This document shows positions 12,091 to 27,541 of a stretch of 64,000 bases of DNA, piece after piece. Both the position numbers and the translations under genes were made by a program. Positions within the stretch are counted from its first letter, which is position 1. Each line of letters starts with the position of its first letter. The notes beneath the pieces are model-generated. The model was not told the origin of the DNA. It saw only the letters and a program-made list of their open reading frames with translations, and searched no databases. The stretch is from Aurelia coerulea (Eukaryota; Cnidaria; Scyphozoa; Semaeostomeae; Ulmaridae): assembly GCA_039566865.1 (NCBI GenBank), contig CM076944.1:15522501-15586500 (forward strand), read 5' to 3'.

Positions 12091-14329
12091 TCAAGTGCAT
12101 AGATTCCCTTCTAAATACAACAATATGGGATATATTTTGTCGATTATGGAGGTAATTGTAGAACAATATGTTTTCTAACTCGAAGATACAACTAACAGAG
12201 ACTATAGATGTTGTAAAGTCGTTTGGAAATTAAATTCCTTCTTTAAATGCGAAGCAATGGTAAATTTAGGACGGCTGCAGGCCTACAAGACTTCAGGCAG
12301 AGGGAAGTAATGGTAGACACGTTATCTGTTTAAAAGAGTCTGTATTTAAACGTGTATATTGCCATGTTCAACAAAATAAATTTTCCAACTTCGAATTATC
12401 GTTTCCCCATGCAACAGTCTTTATGAAAAAACAGCCAGATTCCGATGAATTACCCAATTTTTTGAAAAGCACGCAGAAAATGGGAAGTTGTGCTGCTTCG
12501 CCATTTTCATTTAAAAAACATAAGTTAGTAATTCAAAACGTTGATTTGAATTCTACTAATGCAATAACAGTAAATATCTTGTCATGTGCCAACGCCTCAG
12601 CTGCTTATTAAGAGATGTAACCAACTAGGCCAATGGTGTAAAAATAGCCAAAATGAGCATATTTTCTAAGGGATGCTGCGAGGCCGCACTAGCGTTCAAA
12701 AATTCAAAAAAAATTAGAGGACTGCCTTTATGCAATTATTGCTAGCCCTGTTAATTTGAAAGTATTTGAAGTAAAGACCTTAAAGTTATGACGCCTTAAA
12801 GGTACAACATTTTCAGACAATCACTTACAAAATTGTTGAGCCACCCTGAAAAAAATGAGTTTTTTGGCCCCCCTTTCCCCCATGTCAATGTTGTTTGGAA
12901 AAAAGTACTTGGTCATGCTGACAGACGTGGTTTGGCAACTTTCTAGTGGTTTTTCAACATTGACTAGGGGAAAGGGGGGGAAAGCAGAGGCAAAAAACAG
13001 AAAATCTGAGGGTGGCTCAACAATTTTGTAAGTGATTGTCTGAAATGCTTGCAACTTCGACTTCAGTTTACGCGAAGAGTACCGAGGCCAACTGCATGAA
13101 ATTTTGTACTTGGCATGTTATTGACACATAGTTTCAAAATGTGTTGCTTTTAAAATTTTTTACCAACTCTATATAATATACGAGATTTTTGAAAAAGGCA
13201 CTTTTTCGCCATTTTGCAAGAAAATGGCATAATTGCATAGTTTTCTCAAAATTTTCATTTTTTTGACGTACTTTCCCTTTAGCTTCAATCTTGTAAGATA
13301 TTGATATGATTCTTATTTTCATTTGCCTTCAATCATACTCTGGCAACTGCGATGCAACTAGGGTGGGAGAGGGTATTTTCGTTTGGCCTATTTGTATGGA
13401 ATTCTCCCTTTGACTGGCTATATTGTTCTTAAACGCTGTTCATAAACGTCACTTTTACAACAGAATTTTATAGTGATGATATTCTATATGTTTGAGTGAT
13501 ACAATTGAATAAAATGTTCTATTTACAATTATAATCGATATACGACTGTAACATTGCCATCTGGTTCGTGTGTGTTCATGGTGAATTACGTCATCAGTGC
13601 TCGCCACAAGGCTCACTACAATGCTCACAAACATTGCTCGTTTGTATTCCTTGTTTCTAACGAAGAAAAACGAAAAAACTTTGCGCAAAACGCATGTTAT
13701 CTTGTGAGTATGAGCAGACACTCTCATTACAGACCAATGAAAATAAAAAATCTCCGCGGTGAGTTGAAATTGAACCAATTTACCAACATTGCTCGTTTTT
13801 AGTACCTTTAAAATATTTTTGAAATCCTTTTTAGTAGCTATAAAAGTGGGAATTGTTGAAGTTTTAGTCATTTTGCATCTAATCAGTGTAGAATTTTTGA
13901 GTAAAAAGCTAGCCTATGTGTACACACGGGCTTTTGCTACATCTTGGGTGGCTTCGTTTATTTGTTCGTCAACTTTCTTGGACGCACAAGAAACTTTAAA
14001 AAGTGAGAATTGTTGGCGAGCAATGTTCAAGATCACTCACTCAGTCTATCATTTAGTGATTTGACCTCTTGAACAATTGCAGTTCAGTGGTCCGATGATA
14101 AATTGTTTGTTATCCTTTATAAGCGGTTCCAAAAGAACTAATGCTGGTTTCAAAGGGGAAACATATACCCTTTTCATTCATTTGGCATTTAAAGAATAGA
14201 GGAATATTGGCCAATAAAGCATGGAGCCGTTATTGTCACTCCCTCAAGCAGCATGACAAATACTGGTAGCAACATTACTTTGCGAACCGAACAAACAAGG
14301 TTAAACAATTTTCTCAGTTGTCATATGTT

Positions 14330-14665
14330 TTAAGGTGAAATTTCTCGATCATGACGGCAATGAAAGAATTTAGACAAAGGCCTGTGTTTCTCCGTAAACA
14401 CAGGGCAGCGAGTTGTCATCGTATGAAAGTAATACCGATGGTAATGAAAACCCCCATTCTTATGCCGTTCAAGTGAAGTTTCCCACATTGAAATGAGGAT
14501 AATCCTTACTGCAAAACACTCAACCACAACATCTGGAAAACTTTGACGACTTGGAAACTTGTCTAAGTCACCTTGACTGTACGTGAGGAGAAAGATGGTG
14601 CGCTGTGGTGAACTTGCTGCCATTTTGAAGTCGAACTGTCGCATTTTCAAATTTCCCGCGCTCAC
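14330..14665 (-). pseudogene. HUH/Rep-like fragment, array copy 6
   Basis: Same frame with one private change, Arg57 to Leu (position 14496), between motifs I and II. Confidence 0.5.
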
Positions 14666-16904
14666 TCAAGTGCATAGATTCCCTTCTAAATACAACAATA
14701 TGGGATATATTTTGTCGATTATGGAGGTAATTGTAGAACAATATGTTTTCTAACTCGAAGATACAACTAACAGAGACTATAGATGTTGTAAAGTCGTTTG
14801 GAAATTAAATTCCTTCTTTAAATGCGAAGCAATGGTAAATTTAGGACGGCTGCAGGCCTACAAGACTTCAGGCAGAGGGAAGTAATGGTAGACACGTTAT
14901 CTGTTTAAAAGAGTCTGTATTTAAACGTGTATATTGCCATGTTCAACAAAATAAATTTTCCAACTTCGAATTATCGTTTCCCCATGCAACAGTCTTTATG
15001 AAAAAACAGCCAGATTCCGATGAATTACCCAATTTTTTGAAAAGCACGCAGAAAATGGGAAGTTGTGCTGCTTCGCCATTTTCCTTTAAAAAACATAAGT
15101 TAGTAATTCAAAACGTTGATTCGAATTCTACTAATGCAATAACAGTAAATATCTTGTCATGTGCCAACGCCTCAGCTGCTTATTAAGAGATGTAACCAAC
15201 TAGGCCAATGGTGTAAAAATAGCCAAAATGAGCATATTTTCTAAGGGACGCTGCGAGGCCGCACTAGCGTTCAAAGATTCAAAAAAAATTAGAGGACTGC
15301 CTTCATGCAATTATTGCTAGCCCTGTTAATTTGAAAGTATTTGAAGTAAAGACCTTAAAGTTATGACGCCTTAAAGGTACAACATTTTCAGACAATCACT
15401 TACAAAATTGTTGAGCCACCCTGAAAAAAATGAGTTTTTTGGCCCCCCTTTCCCCCATGTCAATGTTGTTTGGAAAAAAGTACTTGGTCATGCTGACAGA
15501 CGTGGTTTGGCAACTTTCTAGTGGTTTTTCAACATTGACTAGGGGAAAGGGGGGGAAAGCAGAGGCAAAAAACAGAAAATCTGAGGGTGGCTCAACAATT
15601 TTGTAAGTGATTGTCTGAAATGCTTGCAACTTCGACTTCAGTTTACGCGAAGAGTACCGAGGCCAACTGCATGAAATTTTGTACTTGGCATGTTATTGAC
15701 ACATAGTTTCAAAATGTGTTGCTTTTAAAATTTTTTACCAACTCTATATAATATACGAGATTTTTGAAAAAGGCACTTTTTCGCCATTTTGCAAGAAAAT
15801 GGCATAATTGCATAGTTTTCTCAAAATTTTCATTTTTTTGACGTACTTTCCCTTTAGCTTCAATCTTGTAAGATATTGATATGATTCTTATTTTCATTTG
15901 CCTTCAATCATACTCTGGCAACTGCGATGCAACTAGGGTGGGAGAGGGTATTTTCGTTTGGCCTATTTGTATGGAATTCTCCCTTTGACTGGCTATATTG
16001 TTCTTAAACGCTGTTCATAAACGTCACTTTTACAACAGAATTTTATAGTGATGATATTCTATATGTTTGAGTGATACAATTGAATAAAATGTTCTATTTA
16101 CAATTATAATCGATATACGACTGTAACATTGCCATCTGGTTCGTGTGTGTTCATGGTGAATTACGTCATCAGTGCTCGCCACAAGGCTCACTACAATGCT
16201 CACCAACATTGCTCGTTTGTATTCCTTGTTTCTAACGAAGAAAAACGAAAAAACTTTGCGCAAAACGCATATTATCTTGTGAGTATGAGCAGACACTCTC
16301 ATTACAGACCAATGAAAATAAAAAATCTCCGCGGTGAGTTGAAATTGAACCAATTTACCAACATTGCTCGTTTTTAGTACCTTTAAAATATTTTTGAAAT
16401 CCTTTTTAGTAGCTATAAAAGTGGGAATTGTTGAAGTTTTAGTCATTTTGCATCTAATCAGTGTAGAATTTTTGAGTAAAAAGCTAGCCTATGTGTACAC
16501 ACGGGCTTTTGCTACATCTTGGGTGGCTTCGTTTATTTGTTCGTCAACTTTCTTGGACGCACAAGAAACTTTAAAAAGTGAGAATTGTTGGCGAGCAATG
16601 TTCAAGATCACTCACTCAGTCTATCATTTAGTGATTTGACCTCTTGAACAATTGCAGTTCAGTGGTCCGATGATAAATTGTTTGTTATCCTTTATAAGCG
16701 GTTCCAAAAGAACTAATGCTGGTTTCAAAGGGGAAACATATACCCTTTTCATTCATTTGGCATTTAAAGAATAGAGGAATATTGGCCAATAAAGCATGGA
16801 GCCGTTATTGTCACTCCCTCAAGCAGCATGACAAATACTGGTAGCAACATTACTTTGCGAACCGAACAAACAAGGTTAAACAATTTTCTCAGTTGTCATA
16901 TGTT

Positions 16905-17240
16905 TTAAGGTGAAATTTCTCGATCATGACGGCAATGAAAGAATTTAGACAAAGGCCTGTGTTTCTCCGTAAACACAGGGCAGCGAGTTGTCATCGTATG
17001 AAAGTAATACCGATGGTAATGAAAACCCCCATTCTTATGCCGTTCAAGTGAAGTTTCCCACATTGAAATGCGGATAATCCTTACTGCAAAACACTCAACC
17101 ACAACATCTGGAAAACTTTGACGACTTGGAAACTTGTCTAAGTCACCTTGACTGTACGTGAGGAGAAAGATGGTGCGCTGTGGTGAACTTGCTGCCATTT
17201 TGAAGTCGAACTGTCGCATTTTCAAATTTCCCGCGCTCAC
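16905..17240 (-). pseudogene. HUH/Rep-like fragment, array copy 7
   Basis: Same frame, identical protein to the copy at 138-473. Confidence 0.5.
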
Positions 17241-19479
17241 TCAAGTGCATAGATTCCCTTCTAAATACAACAATATGGGATATATTTTGTCGATTATGGA
17301 GGTAATTGTAGAACAATATGTTTTCTAACTCGAAGATACAACTAACAGAGACTATAGATGTTGTAAAGTCGTTTGGAAATTAAATTCCTTCTTTAAATGC
17401 GAAGCAATGGTAAATTTAGGACGGCTGCAGGCCTACAAGACTTCAGGCAGAGGGAAGTAATGGTAGACACGTTATCTGTTTAAAAGAGTCTGTATTTAAA
17501 CGTGTATATTGCCATGTTCAACAAAATAAATTTTCCAACTTCGAATTATCGTTTCCCCATGCAACAGTCTTTATGAAAAAACAGCCAGATTCCGATGAAT
17601 TACCCAATTTTTTGAAAAGCACGCAGAAAATGGGAAGTTGTGCTGCTTCGCCATTTTCATTTAAAAAACATAAGTTAGTAATTCAAAACGTTGATTCGAA
17701 TTCTACTAATGCAATAACAGTAAATATCTTGTCATGTGCCAACGCCTCAGCTGCTTATTAAGAGATGTAACCAACTAGGCCAATGGTGTAAAAATAGCCA
17801 AAATGAGCATATTTTCTAAGGGACGCTGCGAGGCCGCACTAGCGTTCAAAAATTCAAAAAAAATTAGAGGACTGCCTTTATGCAATTATTGCTAGCCCTG
17901 TTAATTTGAAAGTATTTGAAGTAAAGACCTTAAAGTTATGACGCCTTAAAGGTACAACATTTTCAGACAATCACTTACAAAATTGTTGAGCCACCCTGAA
18001 AAAAATGAGTTTTTTGGCCCCCCTTTCCCCCATGTCAATGTTGTTTGGAAAAAAGTACTTGGTCATGCTGACAGACGTGGTTTGGCAACTTTCTAGTGGT
18101 TTTTCAACATTGACTAGGGGAAAGGGGGGGAAAGCAGAGGCAAAAAACAGAAAATCTGAGGGTGGCTCAACAATTTTGTAAGTGATTGTCTGAAATGCTT
18201 GCAACTTCGACTTCAGTTTACGCGAAGAGTACCGAGGCCAACTGCATGAAATTTTGTACTTGGCATGTTATTGACACATAGTTTCAAAATGTGTTGCTTT
18301 TAAAATTTTTTACCAACTCTATATAATATACGAGATTTTTGAAAAAGGCACTTTTTCGCCATTTTGCAAGAAAATGGCATAATTGCATAGTTTTCTCAAA
18401 ATTTTCATTTTTTTGACGTACTTTCCCTTTAGCTTCAATCTTGTAAGATATTGATATGATTCTTATTTTCATTTGCCTTCAATCATACTCTGGCAACTGC
18501 GATGCAACTAGGGTGGGAGAGGGTATTTTCGTTTGGCCTATTTGTATGGAATTCTCCCTTTGACTGGCTATATTGTTCTTAAACGCTGTTCATAAACGTC
18601 ACTTTTACAACAGAATTTTATAGTGATGATATTCTATATGTTTGAGTGATACAATTGAATAAAATGTTCTATTTACAATTATAATCGATATACGACTGTA
18701 ACATTGCCATCTGGTTCGTGTGTGTTCATGGTGAATTACGTCATCAGTGCTCGCCACAAGGCTCACTACAATGCTCACCAACATTGCTCGTTTGTATTCC
18801 TTGTTTCTAACGAAGAAAAACGAAAAAACTTTGCGCAAAACGCATATTATCTTGTGAGTATGAGCAGACACTCTCATTACAGACCAATGAAAATAAAAAA
18901 TCTCCGCGGTGAGTTGAAATTGAACCAATTTACCAACATTGCTCGTTTTTAGTACCTTTAAAATATTTTTGAAATCCTTTTTAGTAGCTATAAAAGTGGG
19001 AATTGTTGAAGTTTTAGTCATTTTGCATCTAATCAGTGTAGAATTTTTGAGTAAAAAGCTAGCCTATGTGTACACACGGGCTTTTGCTACATCTTGGGTG
19101 GCTTCGTTTATTTGTTCGTCAACTTTCTTGGACGCACAAGAAACTTTAAAAAGTGAGAATTGTTGGCGAGCAATGTTCAAGATCACTCACTCAGTCTATC
19201 ATTTAGTGATTTGACCTCTTGAACAATTGCAGTTCAGTGGTCCGATGATAAATTGTTTGTTATCCTTTATAAGCGGTTCCAAAAGAACTAATGCTGGTTT
19301 CAAAGGGGAAACATATACCCTTTTCATTCATTTGGCATTTAAAGAATAGAGGAATATTGGCCAATAAAGCATGGAGCCGTTATTGTCACTCCCTCAAGCA
19401 GCATGACAAATACTGGTAGCAACATTACTTTGCGAACCGAACAAACAAGGTTAAACAATTTTCTCAGTTGTCATATGTT

Positions 19480-19815
19480 TTAAGGTGAAATTTCTCGATC
19501 ATGACGGCAATGAAAGAATTTAGACAAAGGCCTGTGTTTCTCCGTAAACACAGGGCAGCGAGTTGTCATCGTATGAAAGTAATACCGATGGTAATGAAAA
19601 CCCCCATTCTTATGCCGTTCAAGTGAAGTTTCCCACATTGAAATGCGGATAATCCTTACTGCAAAACACTCAACCACAACATCTGGAAAACTTTGACGAC
19701 TTGGAAACTTGTCTAAGTCACCTTGACTGTACGTGAGGAGAAAGATGGTGCGCTGTGGTGAACTTGCTGCCATTTTGAAGTCGAACTGTCGCATTTTCAA
19801 ATTTCCCGCGCTCAC
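19480..19815 (-). pseudogene. HUH/Rep-like fragment, array copy 8
   Basis: Same frame, identical protein to the copy at 138-473. Confidence 0.5.
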
Positions 19816-22055
19816 TCAAGTGCATAGATTCCCTTCTAAATACAACAATATGGGATATATTTTGTCGATTATGGAGGTAATTGTAGAACAATATGTTTTC
19901 TAACTCGAAGATACAACTAACAGAGACTATAGATGTTGTAAAGTCGTTTGGAAATTAAATTCCTTCTTTAAATGCGAAGCAATGGTAAATTTAGGACGGC
20001 TGCAGGCCTACAAGACTTCAGGCAGAGGGAAGTAATGGTAGACACGTTATCTGTTTAAAAGAGTCTGTATTTAAACGTGTATATTGCCATGTTCAACAAA
20101 ATAAATTTTCCAACTTCGAATTATCGTTTCCCCATGCAACAGTCTTTATGAAAAAACAGCCAGATTCCGATGAATTACCCAATTTTTTGAAAAGCACGCA
20201 GAAAATGGGAAGTTGTGCTGCTTCGCCATTTTCATTTAAAAAACATAAGTTAGTAATTCAAAACGTTGATTTGAATTCTACTAATGCAATAACAGTAAAT
20301 ATCTTGTCATGTGCCAACGCCTCAGCTGCTTATTAAGAGATGTAACCAACTAGGCCAATGGTGTAAAAATAGCCAAAATGAGCATATTTTCTAAGGGACG
20401 CTGCGAGGCCGCACTAGCGTTCAAAAATTCAAAAAAAATTAGAGGACTGCCTTTATGCAATTATTGCTAGCCCTGTTAATTTGAAAGTATTTGAAGTAAA
20501 GACCTTAAAGTTATGACGCCTTAAAGGTACAACATTTTCAGACAATCACTTACAAAATTGTTGAGCCACCCTGAAAAAAATGAGTTTTTTGGCCCCCCTT
20601 TCCCCCATGTCAATGTTGTTTGGAAAAAAGTACTTGGTCATGCTGACAGACGTGGTTTGGCAACTTTCTAGTGGTTTTTCAACATTGACTAGGGGAAAGG
20701 GGGGGGAAAGCAGAGGCAAAAAACAGAAAATCTGAGGGTGGCTCAACAATTTTGTAAGTGATTGTCTGAAATGCTTGCAACTTCGACTTCAGTTTACGCG
20801 AAGAGTACCGAGGCCAACTGCATGAAATTTTGTACTTGGCATGTTATTGACACATAGTTTCAAAATGTGTTGCTTTTAAAATTTTTTACCAACTCTATAT
20901 AATATACGAGATTTTTGAAAAAGGCACTTTTTCGCCATTTTGCAAGAAAATGGCATAATTGCATAGTTTTCTCAAAATTTTCATTTTTTTGACGTACTTT
21001 CCCTTTAGCTTCAATCTTGTAAGATATTGATATGATTCTTATTTTCATTTGCCTTCAATCATACTCTGGCAACTGCGATGCAACTAGGGTGGGAGAGGGT
21101 ATTTTCGTTTGGCCTATTTGTATGGAATTCTCCCTTTGACTGGCTATATTGTTCTTAAACGCTGTTCATAAACGTCACTTTTACAACAGAATTTTATAGT
21201 GATGATATTCTATATGTTTGAGTGATACAATTGAATAAAATGTTCTATTTACAATTATAATCGATATACGACTGTAACATTGCCATCTGGTTCGTGTGTG
21301 TTCATGGTGAATTACGTCATCAGTGCTCGCCACAAGGCTCACTACAATGCTCACCAACATTGCTCGTTTGTATTCCTTGTTTCTAACGAAGAAAAACGAA
21401 AAAACTTTGCGCAAAACGCATATTATCTTGTGAGTATGAGCAGACACTCTCATTACAGACCAATGAAAATAAAAAATCTCCGCGGTGAGTTGAAATTGAA
21501 CCAATTTACCAACATTGCTCGTTTTTAGTACCTTTAAAATATTTTTGAAATCCTTTTTAGTAGCTATAAAAGTGGGAATTGTTGAAGTTTTAGTCATTTT
21601 GCATCTAATCAGTGTAGAATTTTTGAGTAAAAAGCTAGCCTATGTGTACACACGGGCTTTTGCTACATCTTGGGTGGCTTCGTTTATTTGTTCGTCAACT
21701 TTCTTGGACGCACAAGAAACTTTAAAAAGTGAGAATTGTTGGCGAGCAATGTTCAAGATCACTCACTCAGTCTATCATTTAGTGATTTGACCTCTTGAAC
21801 AATTGCAGTTCAGTGGTCCGATGATAAATTGTTTGTTATCCTTTATAAGCGGTTCCAAAAGAACTAATGCTGGTTTCAAAGGGGAAACATATACCCTTTT
21901 CATTCATTTGGCATTTAAAGAATAGAGGAATATTGGCCAATAAAGCATGGAGCCGTTATTGTCACTCCCTCAAGCAGCATGACAAATACTGGTAGCAACA
22001 TTACTTTGCGAACCGAACAAACAAGGTTAAACAATTTTCTCAGTTGTCATATGTT

Positions 22056-22391
22056 TTAAGGTGAAATTTCTCGATCATGACGGCAATGAAAGAATTTAGA
22101 CAAAGGCCTGTGTTTCTCCGTAAACACAGGGCAGCGAGTTGTCATCGTATGAAAGTAATACCGATGGTAATGAAAACCCCCATTCTTATGCCGTTCAAGT
22201 GAAGTTTCCCACATTGAAATGCGGATAATCCTTACTGCAAAACACTCAACCACAACATCTGGAAAACTTTGACGACTTGGAAACTTGTCTAAGTCACCTT
22301 GACTGTACGTGAGGAGAAAGATGGTGCGCTGTGGTGAACTTGCTGCCATTTTGAAGTCGAACTGTCGCATTTTCAAATTTCCCGCGCTCAC
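22056..22391 (-). pseudogene. HUH/Rep-like fragment, array copy 9
   Basis: Same frame, identical protein to the copy at 138-473. Confidence 0.5.
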
Positions 22392-24630
22392 TCAAGTGCA
22401 TAGATTCCCTTCTAAATACAACAATATGGGATATATTTTGTCGATTATGGAGGTAATTGTAGAACAATATGTTTTCTAACTCGAAGATACAACTAACAGA
22501 GACTATAGATGTTGTAAAGTCGTTTGGAAATTAAATTCCTTCTTTAAATGCGAAGCAATGGTAAATTTAGGACGGCTGCAGGCCTACAAGACTTCAGGCA
22601 GAGGGAAGTAATGGTAGACACGTTATCTGTTTAAAAGAGTCTGTATTTAAACGTGTATATTGCCATGTTCAACAAAATAAATTTTCCAACTTCGAATTAT
22701 CGTTTCCCCATGCAACAGTCTTTATGAAAAAACAGCCAGATTCCGATGAATTACCCAATTTTTTGAAAAGCACGCAGAAAATGGGAAGTTGTGCTGCTTC
22801 GCCATTTTCCTTTAAAAAACATAAGTTAGTAATTCAAAACGTTGATTCGAATTCTACTAATGCAATAACAGTAAATATCTTGTCATGTGCCAACGCCTCA
22901 GCTGCTTATTAAGAGATGTAACCAACTAGGCCAATGGTGTAAAAATAGCCAAAATGAGCATATTTTCTAAGGGACGCTGCGAGGCCGCACTAGCGTTCAA
23001 AAATTCAAAAAAAATTAGAGGACTGCCTTTATGCAATTATTGCTAGCCCTGTTAATTTGAAAGTATTTGAAGTAAAGACCTTAAAGTTATGACGCCTTAA
23101 AGGTACAACATTTTCAGACAATCACTTACAAAATTGTTGAGCCACCCTGAAAAAAATGAGTTTTTTGGCCCCCCTTTCCCCCATGTCAATGTTGTTTGGA
23201 AAAAAGTACTTGGTCATGCTGACAGACGTGGTTTGGCAACTTTCTAGTGGTTTTTCAACATTGACTAGGGGAAAGGGGGGGAAAGCAGAGGCAAAAAACA
23301 GAAAATCTGAGGGTGGCTCAACAATTTTGTAAGTGATTGTCTGAAATGCTTGCAACTTCGACTTCAGTTTACGCGAAGAGTACCGAGGCCAACTGCATGA
23401 AATTTTGTACTTGGCATGTTATTGACACATAGTTTCAAAATGTGTTGCTTTTAAAATTTTTTACCAACTCTATATAATATACGAGATTTTTGAAAAAGGC
23501 ACTTTTTCGCCATTTTGCAAGAAAATGGCATAATTGCATAGTTTTCTCAAAATTTTCATTTTTTTGACGTACTTTCCCTTTAGCTTCAATCTTGTAAGAT
23601 ATTGATATGATTCTTATTTTCATTTGCCTTCAATCATACTCTGGCAACTGCGATGCAACTAGGGTGGGAGAGGGTATTTTCGTTTGGCCTATTTGTATGG
23701 AATTCTCCCTTTGACTGGCTATATTGTTCTTAAACGCTGTTCATAAACGTCACTTTTACAACAGAATTTTATAGTGATGATATTCTATATGTTTGAGTGA
23801 TACAATTGAATAAAATGTTCTATTTACAATTATAATCGATATACGACTGTAACATTGCCATCTGGTTCGTGTGTGTTCATGGTGAATTACGTCATCAGTG
23901 CTCGCCACAAGGCTCACTACAATGCTCACCAACATTGCTCGTTTGTATTCCTTGTTTCTAACGAAGAAAAACGAAAAAACTTTGCGCAAAACGCATATTA
24001 TCTTGTGAGTATGAGCAGACACTCTCATTACAGACCAATGAAAATAAAAAATCTCCGCGGTGAGTTGAAATTGAACCAATTTACCAACATTGCTCGTTTT
24101 TAGTACCTTTAAAATATTTTTGAAATCCTTTTTAGTAGCTATAAAAGTGGGAATTGTTGAAGTTTTAGTCATTTTGCATCTAATCAGTGTAGAATTTTTG
24201 AGTAAAAAGCTAGCCTATGTGTACACACGGGCTTTTGCTACATCTTGGGTGGCTTCGTTTATTTGTTCGTCAACTTTCTTGGACGCACAAGAAACTTTAA
24301 AAAGTGAGAATTGTTGGCGAGCAATGTTCAAGATCACTCACTCAGTCTATCATTTAGTGATTTGACCTCTTGAACAATTGCAGTTCAGTGGTCCGATGAT
24401 AAATTGTTTGTTATCCTTTATAAGCGGTTCCAAAAGAACTAATGCTGGTTTCAAAGGGGAAACATATACCCTTTTCATTCATTTGGCATTTAAAGAATAG
24501 AGGAATATTGGCCAATAAAGCATGGAGCCGTTATTGTCACTCCCTCAAGCAGCATGACAAATACTGGTAGCAACATTACTTTGCGAACCGAACAAACAAG
24601 GTTAAACAATTTTCTCAGTTGTCATATGTT

Positions 24631-24966
24631 TTAAGGTGAAATTTCTCGATCATGACGGCAATGAAAGAATTTAGACAAAGGCCTGTGTTTCTCCGTAAAC
24701 ACAGGGCAGCGAGTTGTCATCGTATGAAAGTAATACCGATGGTAATGAAAACCCCCATTCTTATGCCGTTCAAGTGAAGTTTCCCACATTGAAATGCGGA
24801 TAATCCTTACTGCAAAACACTCAACCACAACATCTGGAAAACTTTGACGACTTGGAAACTTGTCTAAGTCACCTTGACTGTACGTGAGGAGAAAGATGGT
24901 GCGCTGTGGTGAACTTGCTGCCATTTTGAAGTCGAACTGTCGCATTTTCAAATTTCCCGCGCTCAC
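24631..24966 (-). pseudogene. HUH/Rep-like fragment, array copy 10
   Basis: Same frame, identical protein to the copy at 138-473. Confidence 0.5.
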
Positions 24967-27205
24967 TCAAGTGCATAGATTCCCTTCTAAATACAACAAT
25001 ATGGGATATATTTTGTCGATTATGGAGGTAATTGTAGAACAATATGTTTTCTAACTCGAAGATACAACTAACAGAGACTATAGATGTTGTAAAGTCGTTT
25101 GGAAATTAAATTCCTTCTTTAAATGCGAAGCAATGGTAAATTTAGGACGGCTGCAGGCCTACAAGACTTCAGGCAGAGGGAAGTAATGGTAGACACGTTA
25201 TCTGTTTAAAAGAGTCTGTATTTAAACGTGTATATTGCCATGTTCAACAAAATAAATTTTCCAACTTCGAATTATCGTTTCCCCATGCAACAGTCTTTAT
25301 GAAAAAACAGCCAGATTCCGATGAATTACCCAATTTTTTGAAAAGCACGCAGAAAATGGGAAGTTGTGCTGCTTCGCCATTTTCCTTTAAAAAACATAAG
25401 TTAGTAATTCAAAACGTTGATTCGAATTCTACTAATGCAATAACAGTAAATATCTTGTCATGTGCCAACGCCTCAGCTGCTTATTAAGAGATGTAACCAA
25501 CTAGGCCAATGGTGTAAAAATAGCCAAAATGAGCATATTTTCTAAGGGACGCTGCGAGGCCGCACTAGCGTTCAAAAATTCAAAAAAAATTAGAGGACTG
25601 CCTTTATGCAATTATTGCTAGCCCTGTTAATTTGAAAGTATTTGAAGTAAAGACCTTAAAGTTATGACGCCTTAAAGGTACAACATTTTCAGACAATCAC
25701 TTACAAAATTGTTGAGCCACCCTGAAAAAAATGAGTTTTTTGGCCCCCCTTTCCCCCATGTCAATGTTGTTTGGAAAAAAGTACTTGGTCATGCTGACAG
25801 ACGTGGTTTGGCAACTTTCTAGTGGTTTTTCAACATTGACTAGGGGAAAGGGGGGGAAAGCAGAGGCAAAAAACAGAAAATCTGAGGGTGGCTCAACAAT
25901 TTTGTAAGTGATTGTCTGAAATGCTTGCAACTTCGACTTCAGTTTACGCGAAGAGTACCGAGGCCAACTGCATGAAATTTTGTACTTGGCATGTTATTGA
26001 CACATAGTTTCAAAATGTGTTGCTTTTAAAATTTTTTACCAACTCTATATAATATACGAGATTTTTGAAAAAGGCACTTTTTCGCCATTTTGCAAGAAAA
26101 TGGCATAATTGCATAGTTTTCTCAAAATTTTCATTTTTTTGACGTACTTTCCCTTTAGCTTCAATCTTGTAAGATATTGATATGATTCTTATTTTCATTT
26201 GCCTTCAATCATACTCTGGCAACTGCGATGCAACTAGGGTGGGAGAGGGTATTTTCGTTTGGCCTATTTGTATGGAATTCTCCCTTTGACTGGCTATATT
26301 GTTCTTAAACGCTGTTCATAAACGTCACTTTTACAACAGAATTTTATAGTGATGATATTCTATATGTTTGAGTGATACAATTGAATAAAATGTTCTATTT
26401 ACAATTATAATCGATATACGACTGTAACATTGCCATCTGGTTCGTGTGTGTTCATGGTGAATTACGTCATCAGTGCTCGCCACAAGGCTCACTACAATGC
26501 TCACCAACATTGCTCGTTTGTATTCCTTGTTTCTAACGAAGAAAAACGAAAAAACTTTGCGCAAAACGCATATTATCTTGTGAGTATGAGCAGACACTCT
26601 CATTACAGACCAATGAAAATAAAAAATCTCCGCGGTGAGTTGAAATTGAACCAATTTACCAACATTGCTCGTTTTTAGTACCTTTAAAATATTTTTGAAA
26701 TCCTTTTTAGTAGCTATAAAAGTGGGAATTGTTGAAGTTTTAGTCATTTTGCATCTAATCAGTGTAGAATTTTTGAGTAAAAAGCTAGCCTATGTGTACA
26801 CACGGGCTTTTGCTACATCTTGGGTGGCTTCGTTTATTTGTTCGTCAACTTTCTTGGACGCACAAGAAACTTTAAAAAGTGAGAATTGTTGGCGAGCAAT
26901 GTTCAAGATCACTCACTCAGTCTATCATTTAGTGATTTGACCTCTTGAACAATTGCAGTTCAGTGGTCCGATGATAAATTGTTTGTTATCCTTTATAAGC
27001 GGTTCCAAAAGAACTAATGCTGGTTTCAAAGGGGAAACATATACCCTTTTCATTCATTTGGCATTTAAAGAATAGAGGAATATTGGCCAATAAAGCATGG
27101 AGCCGTTATTGTCACTCCCTCAAGCAGCATGACAAATACTGGTAGCAACATTACTTTGCGAACCGAACAAACAAGGTTAAACAATTTTCTCAGTTGTCAT
27201 ATGTT

Positions 27206-27541
27206 TTAAGGTGAAATTTCTCGATCATGACGGCAATGAAAGAATTTAGACAAAGGCCTGTGTTTCTCCGTAAACACAGGGCAGCGAGTTGTCATCGTAT
27301 GAAAGTAATACCGATGGTAATGAAAACCCCCATTCTTATGCCGTTCAAGTGAAGTTTCCCACATTGAAATGCGGATAATCCTTACTGCAAAACACTCAAC
27401 CACAACATCTGGAAAACTTTGACGACTTGGAAACTTGTCTAAGTCACCTTGACTGTACGTGAGGAGAAAGATGGTGCGCTGTGGTGAACTTGCTGCCATT
27501 TTGAAGTCGAACTGTCGCATTTTCAAATTTCCCGCGCTCAC
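27206..27541 (-). pseudogene. HUH/Rep-like fragment, array copy 11
   Basis: Same frame, identical protein to the copy at 138-473. Confidence 0.5.
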